In this document: positions 1 through 8,738 of the stretch, in pieces
Layout of the letters: every line of letters begins with the position of its first letter
Position numbering within the stretch: the stretch's first letter is position 1
From: Methanosalsum natronophilum
GTDB taxonomy: Archaea > Halobacteriota > Methanosarcinia > Methanosarcinales > Methanosarcinaceae
Direction: 5' to 3'
NCBI RefSeq assembly: GCF_024808815.1
Contig: NZ_JANUCS010000016.1
Span: 1 to 43,970, forward strand
Length of the DNA stretch: 43,970 nucleotides
Position numbers and translations under genes: made by a program
The notes under the pieces: generated by a model
Told to the model about the DNA's origin: nothing
The model's input: only the letters and a program-made list of their open reading frames with translations
Database searches by the model: none

Positions 1-279
1 ACGAAGAATGGTTAACAGGAAATAGATATTTAAACATGGATCTCTAACTAAAGTGAGGTACAGGAGAATTTACAGCAAAATAGTGACACAACCGGTATAC
101 CTCATCCTGACACTAAAATAAAACCTAACACCAATCTCTTAATTTATGGTAGAATGAAATCTATTAAATCATTGGACATAAGAAAAAGTGGGTTTAGTGG
201 TGATTTTGATCATAATAAAGCTGTTTATAATCAAAGGGAAATTGAATCTAAGCAAATTCAAGATGATTTTCATAAATAA
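1..279 (+). pseudogene. Remnant of a TrkA_C (RCK_C) domain protein, C-terminal part
   Basis: Two reading frames, read together, resemble the C-terminal half of a TrkA_C domain, the ligand-binding domain of potassium channels and transporters. Frame 3 (3-47) reads EEWLTGNRYLNMDL and then stops at TAA 45-47. Frame 1 (52-279) continues with a GIPHPDTKIKPNTNLLIYGR segment, typical of the domain's last strands, and ends at TAA 277-279. The middle of the domain is poorly preserved, so at least one frameshift and probably a small loss have occurred. The upstream part lies outside the window. No start codon or ribosome binding site fits a standalone gene. The domain assignment is by pattern recognition only. 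Confidence 0.55.
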
Positions 280-314
280 AATTGTTTTTTACAAAAAAAG
301 GGTTTATTGATGTG

Positions 315-342
315 AGTTTAAGAAAAGATTGTTTCTTAAACT
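315..342 (-). terminator. Hairpin terminator downstream of mch
   Basis: A perfect 11-bp inverted repeat pairs 315-325 with 332-342 around a 6-nt loop. On the minus strand it follows the mch stop codon and is followed by a T run (A run at 294-300 on the plus strand). It also lies after the TrkA_C remnant on the plus strand, so it may act in both directions. Confidence 0.6.
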
Positions 343-355
343 ACTTTAATTCACT

Positions 356-1321
356 TTAAACATCATCAACACCAAATGATTCCAGCAATATATCTGGACT
401 AAATTTACCACTACTAAATGTTTTTTTACTATTTAGGTCATTGATTGTTACTTTCGCGGGTGCAAACATTCCTGCATCCACTTTGAAGAAATCAAAATTA
501 GCTTCCTTAAATGTTGTATAGAAAGGCTTTCCGTAATCTTTTGACGTGACTGAAGGAGCATTTTTTACATATTCCTTTAATTCGTCAGAAGTTCCCTCAA
601 AATCAACTGTATAATAGGTTTCACCACAATAAATTACACAATCATTCGTTGATCCCATACATTTAGTATCGTCGCCTACAACTGGTGCAATAGGTGCAGT
701 ACCAAATCCACTTTTGATGCAATTTATATCGAAGCCGATTGATTCTAATTTATGAATACCTGTTTCAACAACACGAGCTGATATTTGAACACTACCAGCT
801 ATAGAGGAGGTGGGTGCAACTGCAATAAATACATTGTCCGTATCTACACTACAGTGTTTAGCAATATATTCCACTACTTCTTCATCAGGAAGTTTGTTAG
901 ATTCTAATACAAGAACTGCGGCTGAAAAATCGTCTTGATAGCCGATCTCTTCATAGAGTTCTTTTGGTTTAAGTCCTAGAGCCCTTCCTGGGCCTGACCC
1001 CATTCCAAAATAGTTTCCTACTGATATTTTCCATCCAGCATATTGGGATGCCATACATGCTGTTGTTGGAAGATCAGTTGTTACTTGAATACCTGGTACT
1101 GCTAGACCATTCAGGTCAATCTTCGTATATGCAAGGTCTGCAAGATCAGCAAGACAAAGCCGGGATAAATACATTCCTGCATCATAACCACCATCAACAT
1201 TCACACCACAGTCTACAATAACTGCACCATTAGACAGTTCCTGTGATTCTACTTTAAGTTCATCTTCCCAATCTAGCATTTCATCGAAGAGTTGTAGTCC
1301 TTTTTCATTTACACTTATCAT
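356..1321 (-). CDS. mch: Methenyltetrahydromethanopterin cyclohydrolase
   Basis: Mch interconverts 5,10-methenyl- and 5-formyl-tetrahydromethanopterin in the cytoplasm, the third step of CO2 reduction to methane or its reverse. The 321-residue length matches the family. Recognisable stretches are the N-terminal [16 protein letters not shown], the [17 protein letters not shown] segment, the GSGPGRAL glycine-rich stretch near residue 107 and [15 protein letters not shown] near residue 205. The ATG start has a GGATGAT-type ribosome binding site a few bases upstream. It stands alone, divergent from the carotenoid gene at 1468, with a hairpin terminator behind it. The product call is secure. Its position beside pigment genes looks incidental. 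Confidence 0.97.
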   Translation of the reverse strand: MISVNEKGLQLFDEMLDWEDELKVESQELSNGAVIVDCGVNVDGGYDAGMYLSRLCLADLADLAYTKIDLNGLAVPGIQVTTDLPTTACMASQYAGWKISVGNYFGMGSGPGRALGLKPKELYEEIGYQDDFSAAVLVLESNKLPDEEVVEYIAKHCSVDTDNVFIAVAPTSSIAGSVQISARVVETGIHKLESIGFDINCIKSGFGTAPIAPVVGDDTKCMGSTNDCVIYCGETYYTVDFEGTSDELKEYVKNAPSVTSKDYGKPFYTTFKEANFDFFKVDAGMFAPAKVTINDLNSKKTFSSGKFSPDILLESFGVDDV

Positions 1322-1387
1322 AGAAAATCATCCTTTATAAGGTCTAATTCAATTCAATTTGTATGATTGAATATATATTTGACGATT

Positions 1388-1430
1388 ATTTCTCAGCAAA
1401 ATCTGTTATTGAGAAATTTATATAATATAG
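1388..1430. promoter_or_regulatory. Divergent mch/cruF promoter with a palindrome
   Basis: An 8-bp inverted repeat, ATTTCTCA (1388-1395) and TGAGAAAT (1410-1417), abuts an archaeal TATA-like element TTTATATAATATAG (1417-1430). The TATA element is suitably placed for the plus-strand gene starting at 1468 and can also be read for mch on the minus strand. The palindrome could be an operator. This is inferred from position and symmetry only. Confidence 0.35.
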
Positions 1431-1467
1431 AATTAAGATATAATTAAAAATAGGTTTTGGTGTTAAT

Positions 1468-2232
1468 TTGAAAGATTATAGTAAACATTTCTACATTATT
1501 AGTTTGGCATTAATAATATCTGCATTTTTTCTAGCTAATGTCGAAGTCTCTGAGCAACATACTGTGATATCTATCCTTTTCATAGTGGGATTTGCAATAC
1601 CTTCATTAATAGCTACATTAATATGGTTAGGAATTAATAAGGGAATCTTATTCATATGTGTCTTAGGTATCTATGCATTTCTTCTTGAAACTTTTGCAAT
1701 TATTACTGGAATACCATATTCAGAGTTTTATTATACTGAATTGATTGGCTACAAACTCTTTGGATTAACACCATTTACTGTACCACTTGCATGGCTACCA
1801 CTTTTCATCGGAAGTTTATATCTTGCCACTAAAATCAAAATTAGCACTAGAATACCTAACATTACACAAATATTACTAATAACTACATTGATTCTAGTCA
1901 TAACAGACCTTGTATTAGATCCTGCTGCAGTCGCATTGAACTTCTGGGTATGGATTGAGAGCGGAACTTATTATAATGTGCCTTTCATCAATTTTGTTGG
2001 CTGGGGAATATCAGGATTCATAGCTGCTATTATTGGAGTGAGTATAACAAAAAACAATTTGGATAATAATATGCCAAAAGCAATGGTATCAAGTTTTTTT
2101 TTGATAATGGTTTTTTGGACTGCTATCTGTATATACTTAACACTCATAATACCTGCTATTATAGGGGTAGGTTTATTGATATTGACATTTTGGCAAGTTG
2201 AAGGTAGAATAGGTGATTTTACACCAAAATAA
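1468..2232 (+). CDS. cruF: CruF-like carotenoid hydratase (bisanhydrobacterioruberin hydratase family), membrane protein
   Basis: This 254-residue polytopic protein has about seven hydrophobic segments. It carries the family signature TDLVLDPAAVALNFWVW followed by a GTYYNVPFINFVGWGISG segment (about residues 146-180), typical of the CruF/DUF422 carotenoid hydratases. In haloarchaea this enzyme adds water to the ends of bisanhydrobacterioruberin to give C50 bacterioruberin in the membrane. The start is TTG, with GGTG at 1459-1462 as ribosome binding site. It converges on the elongase, CrtB and CrtI genes, which supports the pathway call. The exact substrate is inferred from that context. A plain carotenoid 1,2-hydratase is the alternative. 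Confidence 0.82.
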   Translation: MKDYSKHFYIISLALIISAFFLANVEVSEQHTVISILFIVGFAIPSLIATLIWLGINKGILFICVLGIYAFLLETFAIITGIPYSEFYYTELIGYKLFGLTPFTVPLAWLPLFIGSLYLATKIKISTRIPNITQILLITTLILVITDLVLDPAAVALNFWVWIESGTYYNVPFINFVGWGISGFIAAIIGVSITKNNLDNNMPKAMVSSFFLIMVFWTAICIYLTLIIPAIIGVGLLILTFWQVEGRIGDFTPK

Positions 2233-2270
2233 AATAATTTTAATCATCGTTCTATTTTATTAGCTCACTT

Positions 2271-3146
2271 TTAAATCCAATTAAATATCTTATAGTTAAT
2301 TAATGCGAGGAACAACAAGCCACCCAATATTATGTTAACATAAGGTAAATACCAGTACAGTTTTCTAATATCTACTGAAGGTTTTATTATTAAAATAAAT
2401 GGGAATGCTGGAAACACTAAAACTAAAAAGCTGAGTAAATGGTATCCAGATAAATATATGGCTATAACTGCTAGAATAATCCAGAACATTAGTACAAGAT
2501 ATAAACCGACTTTTTTTCCAAAATATACAGGTGTAGTGATTATACCTGTAACCCGATCATATTCAATATCAGGAATTGCTGAAAAGATATGCATTGCAGA
2601 AACATGGCAGTATGCTGCGAGTAATATAATCCATGTAGGAAGTTGTCCTGCAACTAAATAGTACGCAAAAATGCCTGGCATCACATAAAGATAATTTGAA
2701 GAAAAATCTAGAATTGGTCTTTCTTTAAAACGTAATGGAGGTGCACTATAAAAGTAAGATAGTAACAGAAATCCTGAAAATATAAACCTTTCACCCCAGC
2801 TCTGAGTATACATCAAAATGATGCTTATACCTAATATAAGATAAATCGAAAATTTTAATCTTAGTTTCTCGGATTTTTGTAACCGATGTTCCATTTCATC
2901 CTTTTTTGGATTGAGCTCGTCAGTATCCTCGTCCCATAAATCATTGACACCATATATGAAAATATTAGCTAAAAAAAAGAAATAAAAAAGATAAATATAA
3001 TATTCCATTTGCATAAAGTCAGTAAATGTATTCGCAGCTAATGCGTAACCTACAACATAGGTTCCTCCTGTATATATCCAAAACCTGAATCTGGAAATTT
3101 TAAACAAAAATGAAAATATTGAGCTCATGAACTTTTTAATAAACAA
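2271..3146 (-). CDS. lyeJ: UbiA-family prenyltransferase, probable lycopene elongase
   Basis: This 291-residue integral membrane prenyltransferase has the first Asp-rich motif NDLWDEDTD (N68, D69, D72, D76) and the second DIEYDR (D193, D197). These bind prenyl diphosphate through Mg2+. In haloarchaea the homologue adds C5 units to both ends of lycopene on the way to bacterioruberin. It follows crtI and crtB on the same strand, 41 nt after the crtB stop, and meets the CruF-like gene tail to tail. The first codon is TTG; an in-frame ATG at 3128 is an alternative start and neither has a clear ribosome binding site. Other UbiA enzymes of archaeal lipid synthesis share the fold, so the elongase role rests on context. 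Confidence 0.8.
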   Translation of the reverse strand: MFIKKFMSSIFSFLFKISRFRFWIYTGGTYVVGYALAANTFTDFMQMEYYIYLFYFFFLANIFIYGVNDLWDEDTDELNPKKDEMEHRLQKSEKLRLKFSIYLILGISIILMYTQSWGERFIFSGFLLLSYFYSAPPLRFKERPILDFSSNYLYVMPGIFAYYLVAGQLPTWIILLAAYCHVSAMHIFSAIPDIEYDRVTGIITTPVYFGKKVGLYLVLMFWIILAVIAIYLSGYHLLSFLVLVFPAFPFILIIKPSVDIRKLYWYLPYVNIILGGLLFLALINYKIFNWI

Positions 3147-3187
3147 TATATGTTTTTTGGTCTAAACATTTTTAAACTATTTACATC

Positions 3188-4063
3188 TCAACCATGGAAT
3201 GGATTTTTATTTATTTGAGACTTTTTCCTGAGAATTTTAGCACATTTACCTAAACTCATTGCGATATTGAATATAATACGAGGAATGCTAGGTTTAATCT
3301 TTCTTTCATAAACAACAAGTGGGTCTTTATAGATTTGGTCTGAAGTCCATAAATACATCTCAGAAGCAGTTTTTATAGGTATCAGGTATCTGCATGGAAT
3401 AAATACAAAGCCTTCTTCCGCTTTCAACTGCCATTCTCTATAAATATCAATCTGTGCTCTAACAAATGAACGGTAATTCTCTTTGTTCTCTTTTATTTCA
3501 CCATATTCTAAACTACTCAATCCATATTTTATAAGTTCACTTTCTGGAAAATAGTTCCTACCCAAATCAAGGTCTTCATCGATATCCCTGATAAAATTCA
3601 AATATTGCATTGCTCTGCCTAAATACTTTGCCGAAAAATATGCATCTTCTGGTAAATCCAATATCTTGGCCATAAAAAGCCCAACTACTTCTGAAGAACC
3701 GTAAAGATATTTATCAAGTTCATCAAATGTTTTGTAACTTGATATTGTCAAGTCCATTTCCATTGAAATTAAAAACGCATCAACCCACGTAAAATCAAAT
3801 TCTTTTCTATAAAGGAGCTCAATAAAGGAATCTATGACAACATCACCTGTCTTGGCACCATTGATTCCTTCATAATACTTCTTTTTAAATTCATTGAAAC
3901 CATTAATGTCCTGTGGGATACTATCAACGTAATCATCGGCTTTACGTAAAAAACTATAAAGTGTGAATACGTCACTTTTTATATCACTAGGGAAAAAAAT
4001 AGTTGTATAAAAATACGTTTTGCTCCCTTTTTTGAATATTGAATGTATCGTTTTATCAATCAT
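3188..4063 (-). CDS. crtB: Phytoene synthase (squalene/phytoene synthase family)
   Basis: CrtB condenses two geranylgeranyl diphosphates head to head to give phytoene, the first committed carotenoid step. Both Asp-rich motifs are present: a RKADDYVD-type motif shortly after the N-terminus and RDIDEDLDLGRNYFP further on. The reading frame is open back to a TTG at 4123, which would overlap crtI by 41 nt. I place the start at ATG 4063 because it leaves the usual dozen residues before the GSKTYFY segment and avoids the overlap. ATG 4108 is also possible and no candidate has a convincing ribosome binding site. It is in operon order crtI-crtB-ubiA. Squalene synthase is unlikely beside CrtI. Confidence 0.9.
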   Translation of the reverse strand: MIDKTIHSIFKKGSKTYFYTTIFFPSDIKSDVFTLYSFLRKADDYVDSIPQDINGFNEFKKKYYEGINGAKTGDVVIDSFIELLYRKEFDFTWVDAFLISMEMDLTISSYKTFDELDKYLYGSSEVVGLFMAKILDLPEDAYFSAKYLGRAMQYLNFIRDIDEDLDLGRNYFPESELIKYGLSSLEYGEIKENKENYRSFVRAQIDIYREWQLKAEEGFVFIPCRYLIPIKTASEMYLWTSDQIYKDPLVVYERKIKPSIPRIIFNIAMSLGKCAKILRKKSQINKNPFHG

Positions 4064-4082
4064 GTTATTACTTAGTCCGCTA

Positions 4083-5564
4083 TTATTTGTTATCTCCGTT
4101 GTTTCCATTGATCTGTTCTGCAACTATCTGTGAAGATATTAAAGTCATAGGTACTCCAATTCCAGGGTGTGTGTACTGGCCCGAATAAAATAGGTTTGAT
4201 ACTTTTTTGCTTTTATGTGCAGGTCTCCAAACAGCGGTTTGTCTAAGTGTGTGAGATATTCCTAAAGCTGTACCTTTATAGGCATTATAGCTTCTTTTAA
4301 AGTCATCTAATGCGAATATACGTTTAACCACAACATGACCCCTTATGTCTTCATTTACCTTTTCTTCAAGATCATTCATGATCATATTGTAAAGTTCCTC
4401 CCTTTTTTCTTCAGTATCTTCTAGTCCTGGGGCCAATGGTACCAAGATAAACAGTGTGTCTGTTCCTTCAGGAGAAGCTGTTGAATCTGTTCTTGATGGA
4501 ATATTTACATAATATGATGGTGAATCTGGCCATTCAGCTTTTTTCGGATCGAACAGTTTATCGAACTTGTTTGACCAGTCCTCTTGCAAGAACAGGTTAT
4601 GATGATCCAATTTATCTAACACCTTATCAATTCCAACATAAGCAACAAAAGCTGAAGGTGCCATTACTCTTGTTTCCCAGTATTTATTAGAATAACTTTG
4701 ATGTTTGTCTGGTATTAAATCGATTTCACTATGTGCATAGTCTGCATTAACTAAGACCATATCACAATCATATTCACCATTAGATGTGATCACTTTATTA
4801 ACTTTCTTTTCCTGTATTTCTAATGATTTAACTGGTTCATTGAATTTGAAATCAACACCTTGTTCAACTGCCAAATCATACATTGAAGAAACTACTTTAC
4901 GCATTCCGCCTTCCGGATAAAATACACCCATTGTCATATCAATATGTGACATAATATGATACATTGATGGAGTTTTTTGTGGGGAACTACCCAAAAAGCC
5001 AATCGAATATTCCAACACTTTTCGGGCTTCATCACTATCAAATCTTTTATTGACAAAATGGTCTAGACTTTCCAAAATATTGAGCTTCATACCTTTGAAA
5101 AGTAGTTTCCCGCTCAGAAAATCAGATACTGAAGTGAAATCTTTGTAAAGCATTTCTTTTACAGATGATTCGTACATTTCGCCTGCGGATTCAAGATAAT
5201 TCTTTAGCTTTTCACCACCATTCTCTTCAAATGTATCAAACAGTTCATAGTTTTTTTCAAGCGATGGTGAGATATCTACAACTTTCTTATCACCAAAAAA
5301 AACTCGGTACGAAGGGTCCAGCTTTTTTAATTCATAGTAATCTTCAGGTTTTTTTCCGAATTCAGCAAAATAATTCTCGTAGATGTCAGGCATCAAGTAC
5401 CATGATGGTCCCATATCAAAATTAAAATCATTCTCACTATAAACACTAGCTCTACCACCAGGTAATTCGTTTTTTTCAATCACTGTGACTTGATGTCCAT
5501 CTCTTGAAAATAGGGAAGCTGCTGATAGACCCCCAAAACCGGCTCCTATAACTATAATTTTCAC
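4083..5564 (-). CDS. crtI: Phytoene desaturase-type FAD enzyme
   Basis: CrtI desaturates phytoene towards lycopene using FAD. The N-terminus carries a dinucleotide-binding motif, IVIGAGFGGLSAASLFSRDGH, followed by ExxELPGGRA. The C-terminal FAD-binding segment reads LFYSGQYTHPGIGVPMTLISSQIVAEQI. The open frame extends to GTG 5573, but the ribosome binding site GGAG (5573-5576) overlaps that codon. GTG 5564 lies 8 nt from it and gives MKIIVIGAGFGG, so 5564 is the better start (about 493 residues). It is first in the crtI-crtB-ubiA transcription unit. Only one desaturase is present here, so either it performs all steps or a CrtD-like 3,4-desaturase lies elsewhere. A CrtD role cannot be excluded by eye. 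Confidence 0.92.
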   Translation of the reverse strand: MKIIVIGAGFGGLSAASLFSRDGHQVTVIEKNELPGGRASVYSENDFNFDMGPSWYLMPDIYENYFAEFGKKPEDYYELKKLDPSYRVFFGDKKVVDISPSLEKNYELFDTFEENGGEKLKNYLESAGEMYESSVKEMLYKDFTSVSDFLSGKLLFKGMKLNILESLDHFVNKRFDSDEARKVLEYSIGFLGSSPQKTPSMYHIMSHIDMTMGVFYPEGGMRKVVSSMYDLAVEQGVDFKFNEPVKSLEIQEKKVNKVITSNGEYDCDMVLVNADYAHSEIDLIPDKHQSYSNKYWETRVMAPSAFVAYVGIDKVLDKLDHHNLFLQEDWSNKFDKLFDPKKAEWPDSPSYYVNIPSRTDSTASPEGTDTLFILVPLAPGLEDTEEKREELYNMIMNDLEEKVNEDIRGHVVVKRIFALDDFKRSYNAYKGTALGISHTLRQTAVWRPAHKSKKVSNLFYSGQYTHPGIGVPMTLISSQIVAEQINGNNGDNK

Positions 5565-5947
5565 AATATTCACTCCTATATAAATATTAACTAACAGTAT
5601 ACTAATATATTACTTTCTTACTATTTAGAAAAATCTATTATTTAAGATTATATCTAACCCTTGGTTAAAATCTTTAAAGATGAAGATTTTATTTTAATTC
5701 TAATAGGTAGACATAAATTTTGATTTGAAATAAAACAAAATTCTGTGGCTAGAGTGGAAATCCATTCACTACCAGTTAAGTATGGATAATTTTCTTTGCA
5801 GGTACAAATAAAGTTTTCAACATCTTAACAAAATGTTATATTCAAACTATATAACAACAGCTTTATAATTATATATAATGTAATTATATCCTATTAATAA
5901 ATAATATTTGATAGTAAAATATTAATGATAATATAGAGGTGAGCTGT
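5565..5947. promoter_or_regulatory. Divergent intergenic region between crtI and the small membrane protein gene
   Basis: This AT-rich stretch of about 380 bases holds the crtI ribosome binding site (5573-5576) and the GAGGTGA site of the downstream gene (5936-5942). TATA-like tracts lie at about 5864-5884 (TATATAATG). I see no RNA gene, repeat family or convincing small ORF in it. Confidence 0.3.
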
Positions 5948-6154
5948 ATGAGTGACAGTAAAACGCACGGAGTTCCTGCATTGCTTTCTTTTTTTATACC
6001 TGGATTGGGACAATTGATTAAAGGTCAAATCCTTAAAGCTATAATCATCTGGATAGTGATGGCTATCAGTGGTGCATTGACAATAATATTAATAGGTTAC
6101 ATCACTACTCCAATTATCTGGTTATGGCAAATATTCGATGCCTATAATAATTGA
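5948..6154 (+). CDS. Small two-span membrane protein
   Basis: The product is 68 residues with two hydrophobic helices: VPALLSFFIPGLGQLIKGQ with the following helix, then ALTIILIGYITTPIIWLW. It ends in FDAYNN. The SFFIPGLGQ...G segment and the terminal W..DAY are typical of a widespread family of tiny TM2-like membrane proteins with no assigned function. A GTG at 5939 is open in frame but lies inside the ribosome binding site GAGGTGA (5936-5942). ATG 5948, 5 nt downstream, is the start. It is a single gene between the divergent crtI and the convergent histidine kinase. Function unknown. Confidence 0.8.
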   Translation: MSDSKTHGVPALLSFFIPGLGQLIKGQILKAIIIWIVMAISGALTIILIGYITTPIIWLWQIFDAYNN

Positions 6155-6185
6155 GTAAATATAACAAAAATATTATATGAAAATA

Positions 6186-8189
6186 TCAAACCTCTTTTGG
6201 AATCGATATTGTATAGCATGTCCCATCAAGATTATCAAGTCTCAAATCACCTTGTAATTGAGTTACAAGTAAGTTGATCACTTTTAATCCTAGTGTATTA
6301 AAGTTCATTTGTTCAAGGCTTTCAGGAATACCTATACCATCATCTTTGACGACAAGTTCATATCCATCATCATTTTCCTTAAATGATATGGAAATATGAC
6401 CTTTATCCTTGCCATCGAATGCATGCTTAAATGAATTAGTCACTATCTCATTTATTATCATGCCAAGAGGGATGGTTATATCCATGTTAAGATACAGTTC
6501 ATCTACATCGACCTCAAGGTCTACTGGTACGTTAACAGAACTGTTCATTTGTGATATATGTCTCATGAGGCTACTGACATAATCCGATATCTCAATACTT
6601 GCAACTGTGTCACCTGCATAAAGTTTCTCATGAGCTAGTGACATTGACCTTATCCTATTTTGATTCTCTTTAAGTGCAGCTTTGAAATGCTCATCTTTGA
6701 AAAGGTTAGATTGCATGCTAAGTAAACTGATAATGACCTGTAAATTGTTCTTAACACGATGATGTATCTCATGAATAAGAACTTGATTTCGTTCTAATTT
6801 TTCTAATTTTAGCCTATCATTTTCTGCATTCTTTTCGTCTGTGATATCTATTATATTTGCAACTATCCTCTCGACACCGTTGATATTTGCTTTATTTAAG
6901 TATACATGAACCCAAAATTCTTCTCCTGTAGATTTGCGATCAAGCCATTCGAACTGTTGCACCCCTTCAGATGCTGCTTTCCTAATCCATCCTACAGCAT
7001 CGCTTGAAGAGTAGGGAGAGCTTAAAAATTTCTTTTCTTTTTTGAGATCTCCAATTGAAGAAAAACCATAAGTTTTACAAGCAGTAGGGTTTGCATCTAT
7101 TATTTCTCCACTATCTTTATCATGAACAATGATAGAAATCGGAGAGAATACAAACAAAGATCTAAACTGTTCCTCTTTAATAATGATTTCCTCTTCCCTC
7201 TTTTTTAGCTCCTTATTCAGTGAATTGATATTTCTTGTCCATGCAACAATTACTAGCATTATGAGACCAGAAACAAACATTATTCTAAGAGCTAAACTAT
7301 AATCAGGTACACTTTCTGTAGTAGCTTCAATAGAAATATGTTTGTTAACAATATGCTGAACTTCTTGAGGTGTAATTGTATTTATTCCTTTGTTAAGAAT
7401 GTCCCTGAGCATTGGTTCATCCTTACAAACCCCTATTCTAAACTCGTTATAATATTCTGGAACTGTACCTGCAATCTTTAGATTGAACCAACCTTCGTCT
7501 CTGATAACATAAGCAGCAACTGTTAAAGAGCGAACAGTCATATCTGCCTCTCGATTTTCAATCATCCTAAATGCATCAGCTTCAGCTGAACCCGTGGTGA
7601 CTATTCTAAAGTGTGGATAATCGTTTCTTATTCTTTCTTCCATTGCTGTTCCAGAAGGCAAAGCAACTATAGGATCATCTAGTGCGTAAGGTTCAGATAT
7701 GAACTCATGTTCCTGATGTGTAATAAAAACAACTGGATCTGAGAAATATGGATCAGTGAAAAGAAGCCACTCATCGCGTGCGGGAGTTTGAGTTAAAAAA
7801 GCTAGTATATGGCATTTTCCCTCTTTAGAATATTCAAGGCTTTCTTCCCAGTCTTTTGTTGGAACAAGTTCTAGCTCTACACCCGACCTTTCAGCAATAA
7901 TATAAATAAGATCAGCAGCAATTCCCTCGAAGTTGCCATCCTCATGGACTATCTCATATGGCATCCAATCAGGGTCCACACACATCTTTACTGTCCCAAG
8001 TTGTGCCAGATAAGCTTCTTCCTCATGAGTTAAATCCACTCGAATATCGTTTATTTCTGAGTCGGTTTCGTCTTGCAAAATAAGATTATTTTCTTCACCA
8101 TATACAACCGTTCCCATTAATCCCATACCTAGAATAAGAAGTATTGGAATTAAGAGCCGAAAATGTTGCATAAAAGTTATAATTTTCAC
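6186..8189 (-). CDS. Sensor histidine kinase with periplasmic solute-binding (SBP_bac_3), PAS and HisKA_2 domains
   Basis: The 667 residues contain a signal peptide (1-31), an extracellular family-3 solute-binding domain (about 60-286), one membrane helix (299-318), a PAS domain (about 340-452), a HisKA_2 segment with EIHHRVKNNLQ (474-484; the phosphorylated His is probably 476 or 477) and an HATPase domain with N-box NEIVTNSFKH and G1 box DDGIGIP (616-622). It probably senses a small organic solute such as an amino acid outside the cell and phosphorylates a separate response regulator. No regulator is encoded nearby. The first codon is GTG; ATG 8171 (residue 7) is an alternative and neither has a clear ribosome binding site. 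Confidence 0.9.
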   Translation of the reverse strand: MKIITFMQHFRLLIPILLILGMGLMGTVVYGEENNLILQDETDSEINDIRVDLTHEEEAYLAQLGTVKMCVDPDWMPYEIVHEDGNFEGIAADLIYIIAERSGVELELVPTKDWEESLEYSKEGKCHILAFLTQTPARDEWLLFTDPYFSDPVVFITHQEHEFISEPYALDDPIVALPSGTAMEERIRNDYPHFRIVTTGSAEADAFRMIENREADMTVRSLTVAAYVIRDEGWFNLKIAGTVPEYYNEFRIGVCKDEPMLRDILNKGINTITPQEVQHIVNKHISIEATTESVPDYSLALRIMFVSGLIMLVIVAWTRNINSLNKELKKREEEIIIKEEQFRSLFVFSPISIIVHDKDSGEIIDANPTACKTYGFSSIGDLKKEKKFLSSPYSSSDAVGWIRKAASEGVQQFEWLDRKSTGEEFWVHVYLNKANINGVERIVANIIDITDEKNAENDRLKLEKLERNQVLIHEIHHRVKNNLQVIISLLSMQSNLFKDEHFKAALKENQNRIRSMSLAHEKLYAGDTVASIEISDYVSSLMRHISQMNSSVNVPVDLEVDVDELYLNMDITIPLGMIINEIVTNSFKHAFDGKDKGHISISFKENDDGYELVVKDDGIGIPESLEQMNFNTLGLKVINLLVTQLQGDLRLDNLDGTCYTISIPKEV

Positions 8190-8572
8190 ATTAAATAAAA
8201 CTATCTATATTCCAATTTAACTTTCTTCAACACTTATTTTAACATATGGAAGTCAGGAAAGGTTTCTCTAACATATTACAGACTGTCCTAAAATTCTCAT
8301 TATATTCAAGTTAATATTTGTTCCAGACTTCTAGATGACAGACCATGCTTAAAGATTTCATTGGATATTCTATGCAGTTGAAATTATGAAATTTATTTCA
8401 AACTCAGTTCCTTTTTCATATAACTATTTTACCTCAGTTCTTTTTTTTTTCTGCAGAACCTACCAATTTATTTATTATTTTTTTTTAAAAGTCACGCATA
8501 AATTATTGGATAGATAATATCCTGCGTAATTAGGTAAATGTGTTTAGAGCATTTAACTATATTATTATATAA
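8190..8572. other. Intergenic region without a recognised gene
   Basis: About 380 AT-rich bases lie between the kinase start and the tRNA 3' end. They contain long T runs at about 8438-8450 and 8480-8490, which could terminate transcription on the plus strand. No coding frame with a ribosome binding site and no RNA gene is evident. Confidence 0.3.
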
Positions 8573-8657
8573 CGCTGAGGGGGAGATTTGAACTCCCGTG
8601 GTGCGTCGCACCACCGGTTTTCAAGACCGGCGCCGTAGGCCGCTTGGCTACCTCAGC
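8573..8657 (-). tRNA. tRNA-Ser (anticodon TGA)
   Basis: An 85-nt class II tRNA is readable on the minus strand. The acceptor stem is GCTGAGG/CCTCAGC with discriminator G (8573). The anticodon arm CCGGT-CTTGAAA-ACCGG gives anticodon TGA (plus strand 8621-8623). A long variable arm GGTGCGACGCACC and a T arm GGGAGTTCAAATCTCCC follow. It has no intron and no encoded CCA. The long variable arm and anticodon both fit serine. Confidence 0.97.
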
Positions 8658-8675
8658 ATATAAAAAAAGGAGATA

Positions 8676-8686
8676 TCTATATTTTA
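8676..8686 (-). promoter_or_regulatory. Candidate box A (TATA) of the tRNA-Ser gene
   Basis: Read on the minus strand the sequence is TAAAATATAGA, about 20-30 nt upstream of the mature tRNA 5' end. That is a usual place for an archaeal TATA element. This rests on position and composition only. Confidence 0.35.
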
Positions 8687-8738
8687 GGCGAATGTAAAAA
8701 CATATTCCAACTATTAATAATTTTCCTTATGAATGAAA

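Noticed and set aside
5939-5947. GTG start for the small membrane protein at 5939
   Set aside because: The codon lies within the GAGGTGA ribosome binding site that serves ATG 5948.
8430-8500. T-rich tracts as a replication origin or ORB element
   Set aside because: There are only homopolymer runs, with no repeated origin-recognition boxes and no cdc6/orc1 gene nearby.
8573-8657. An intron in the tRNA-Ser gene
   Set aside because: The anticodon arm and loop fold directly with a standard 7-nt loop and there is no extra sequence.
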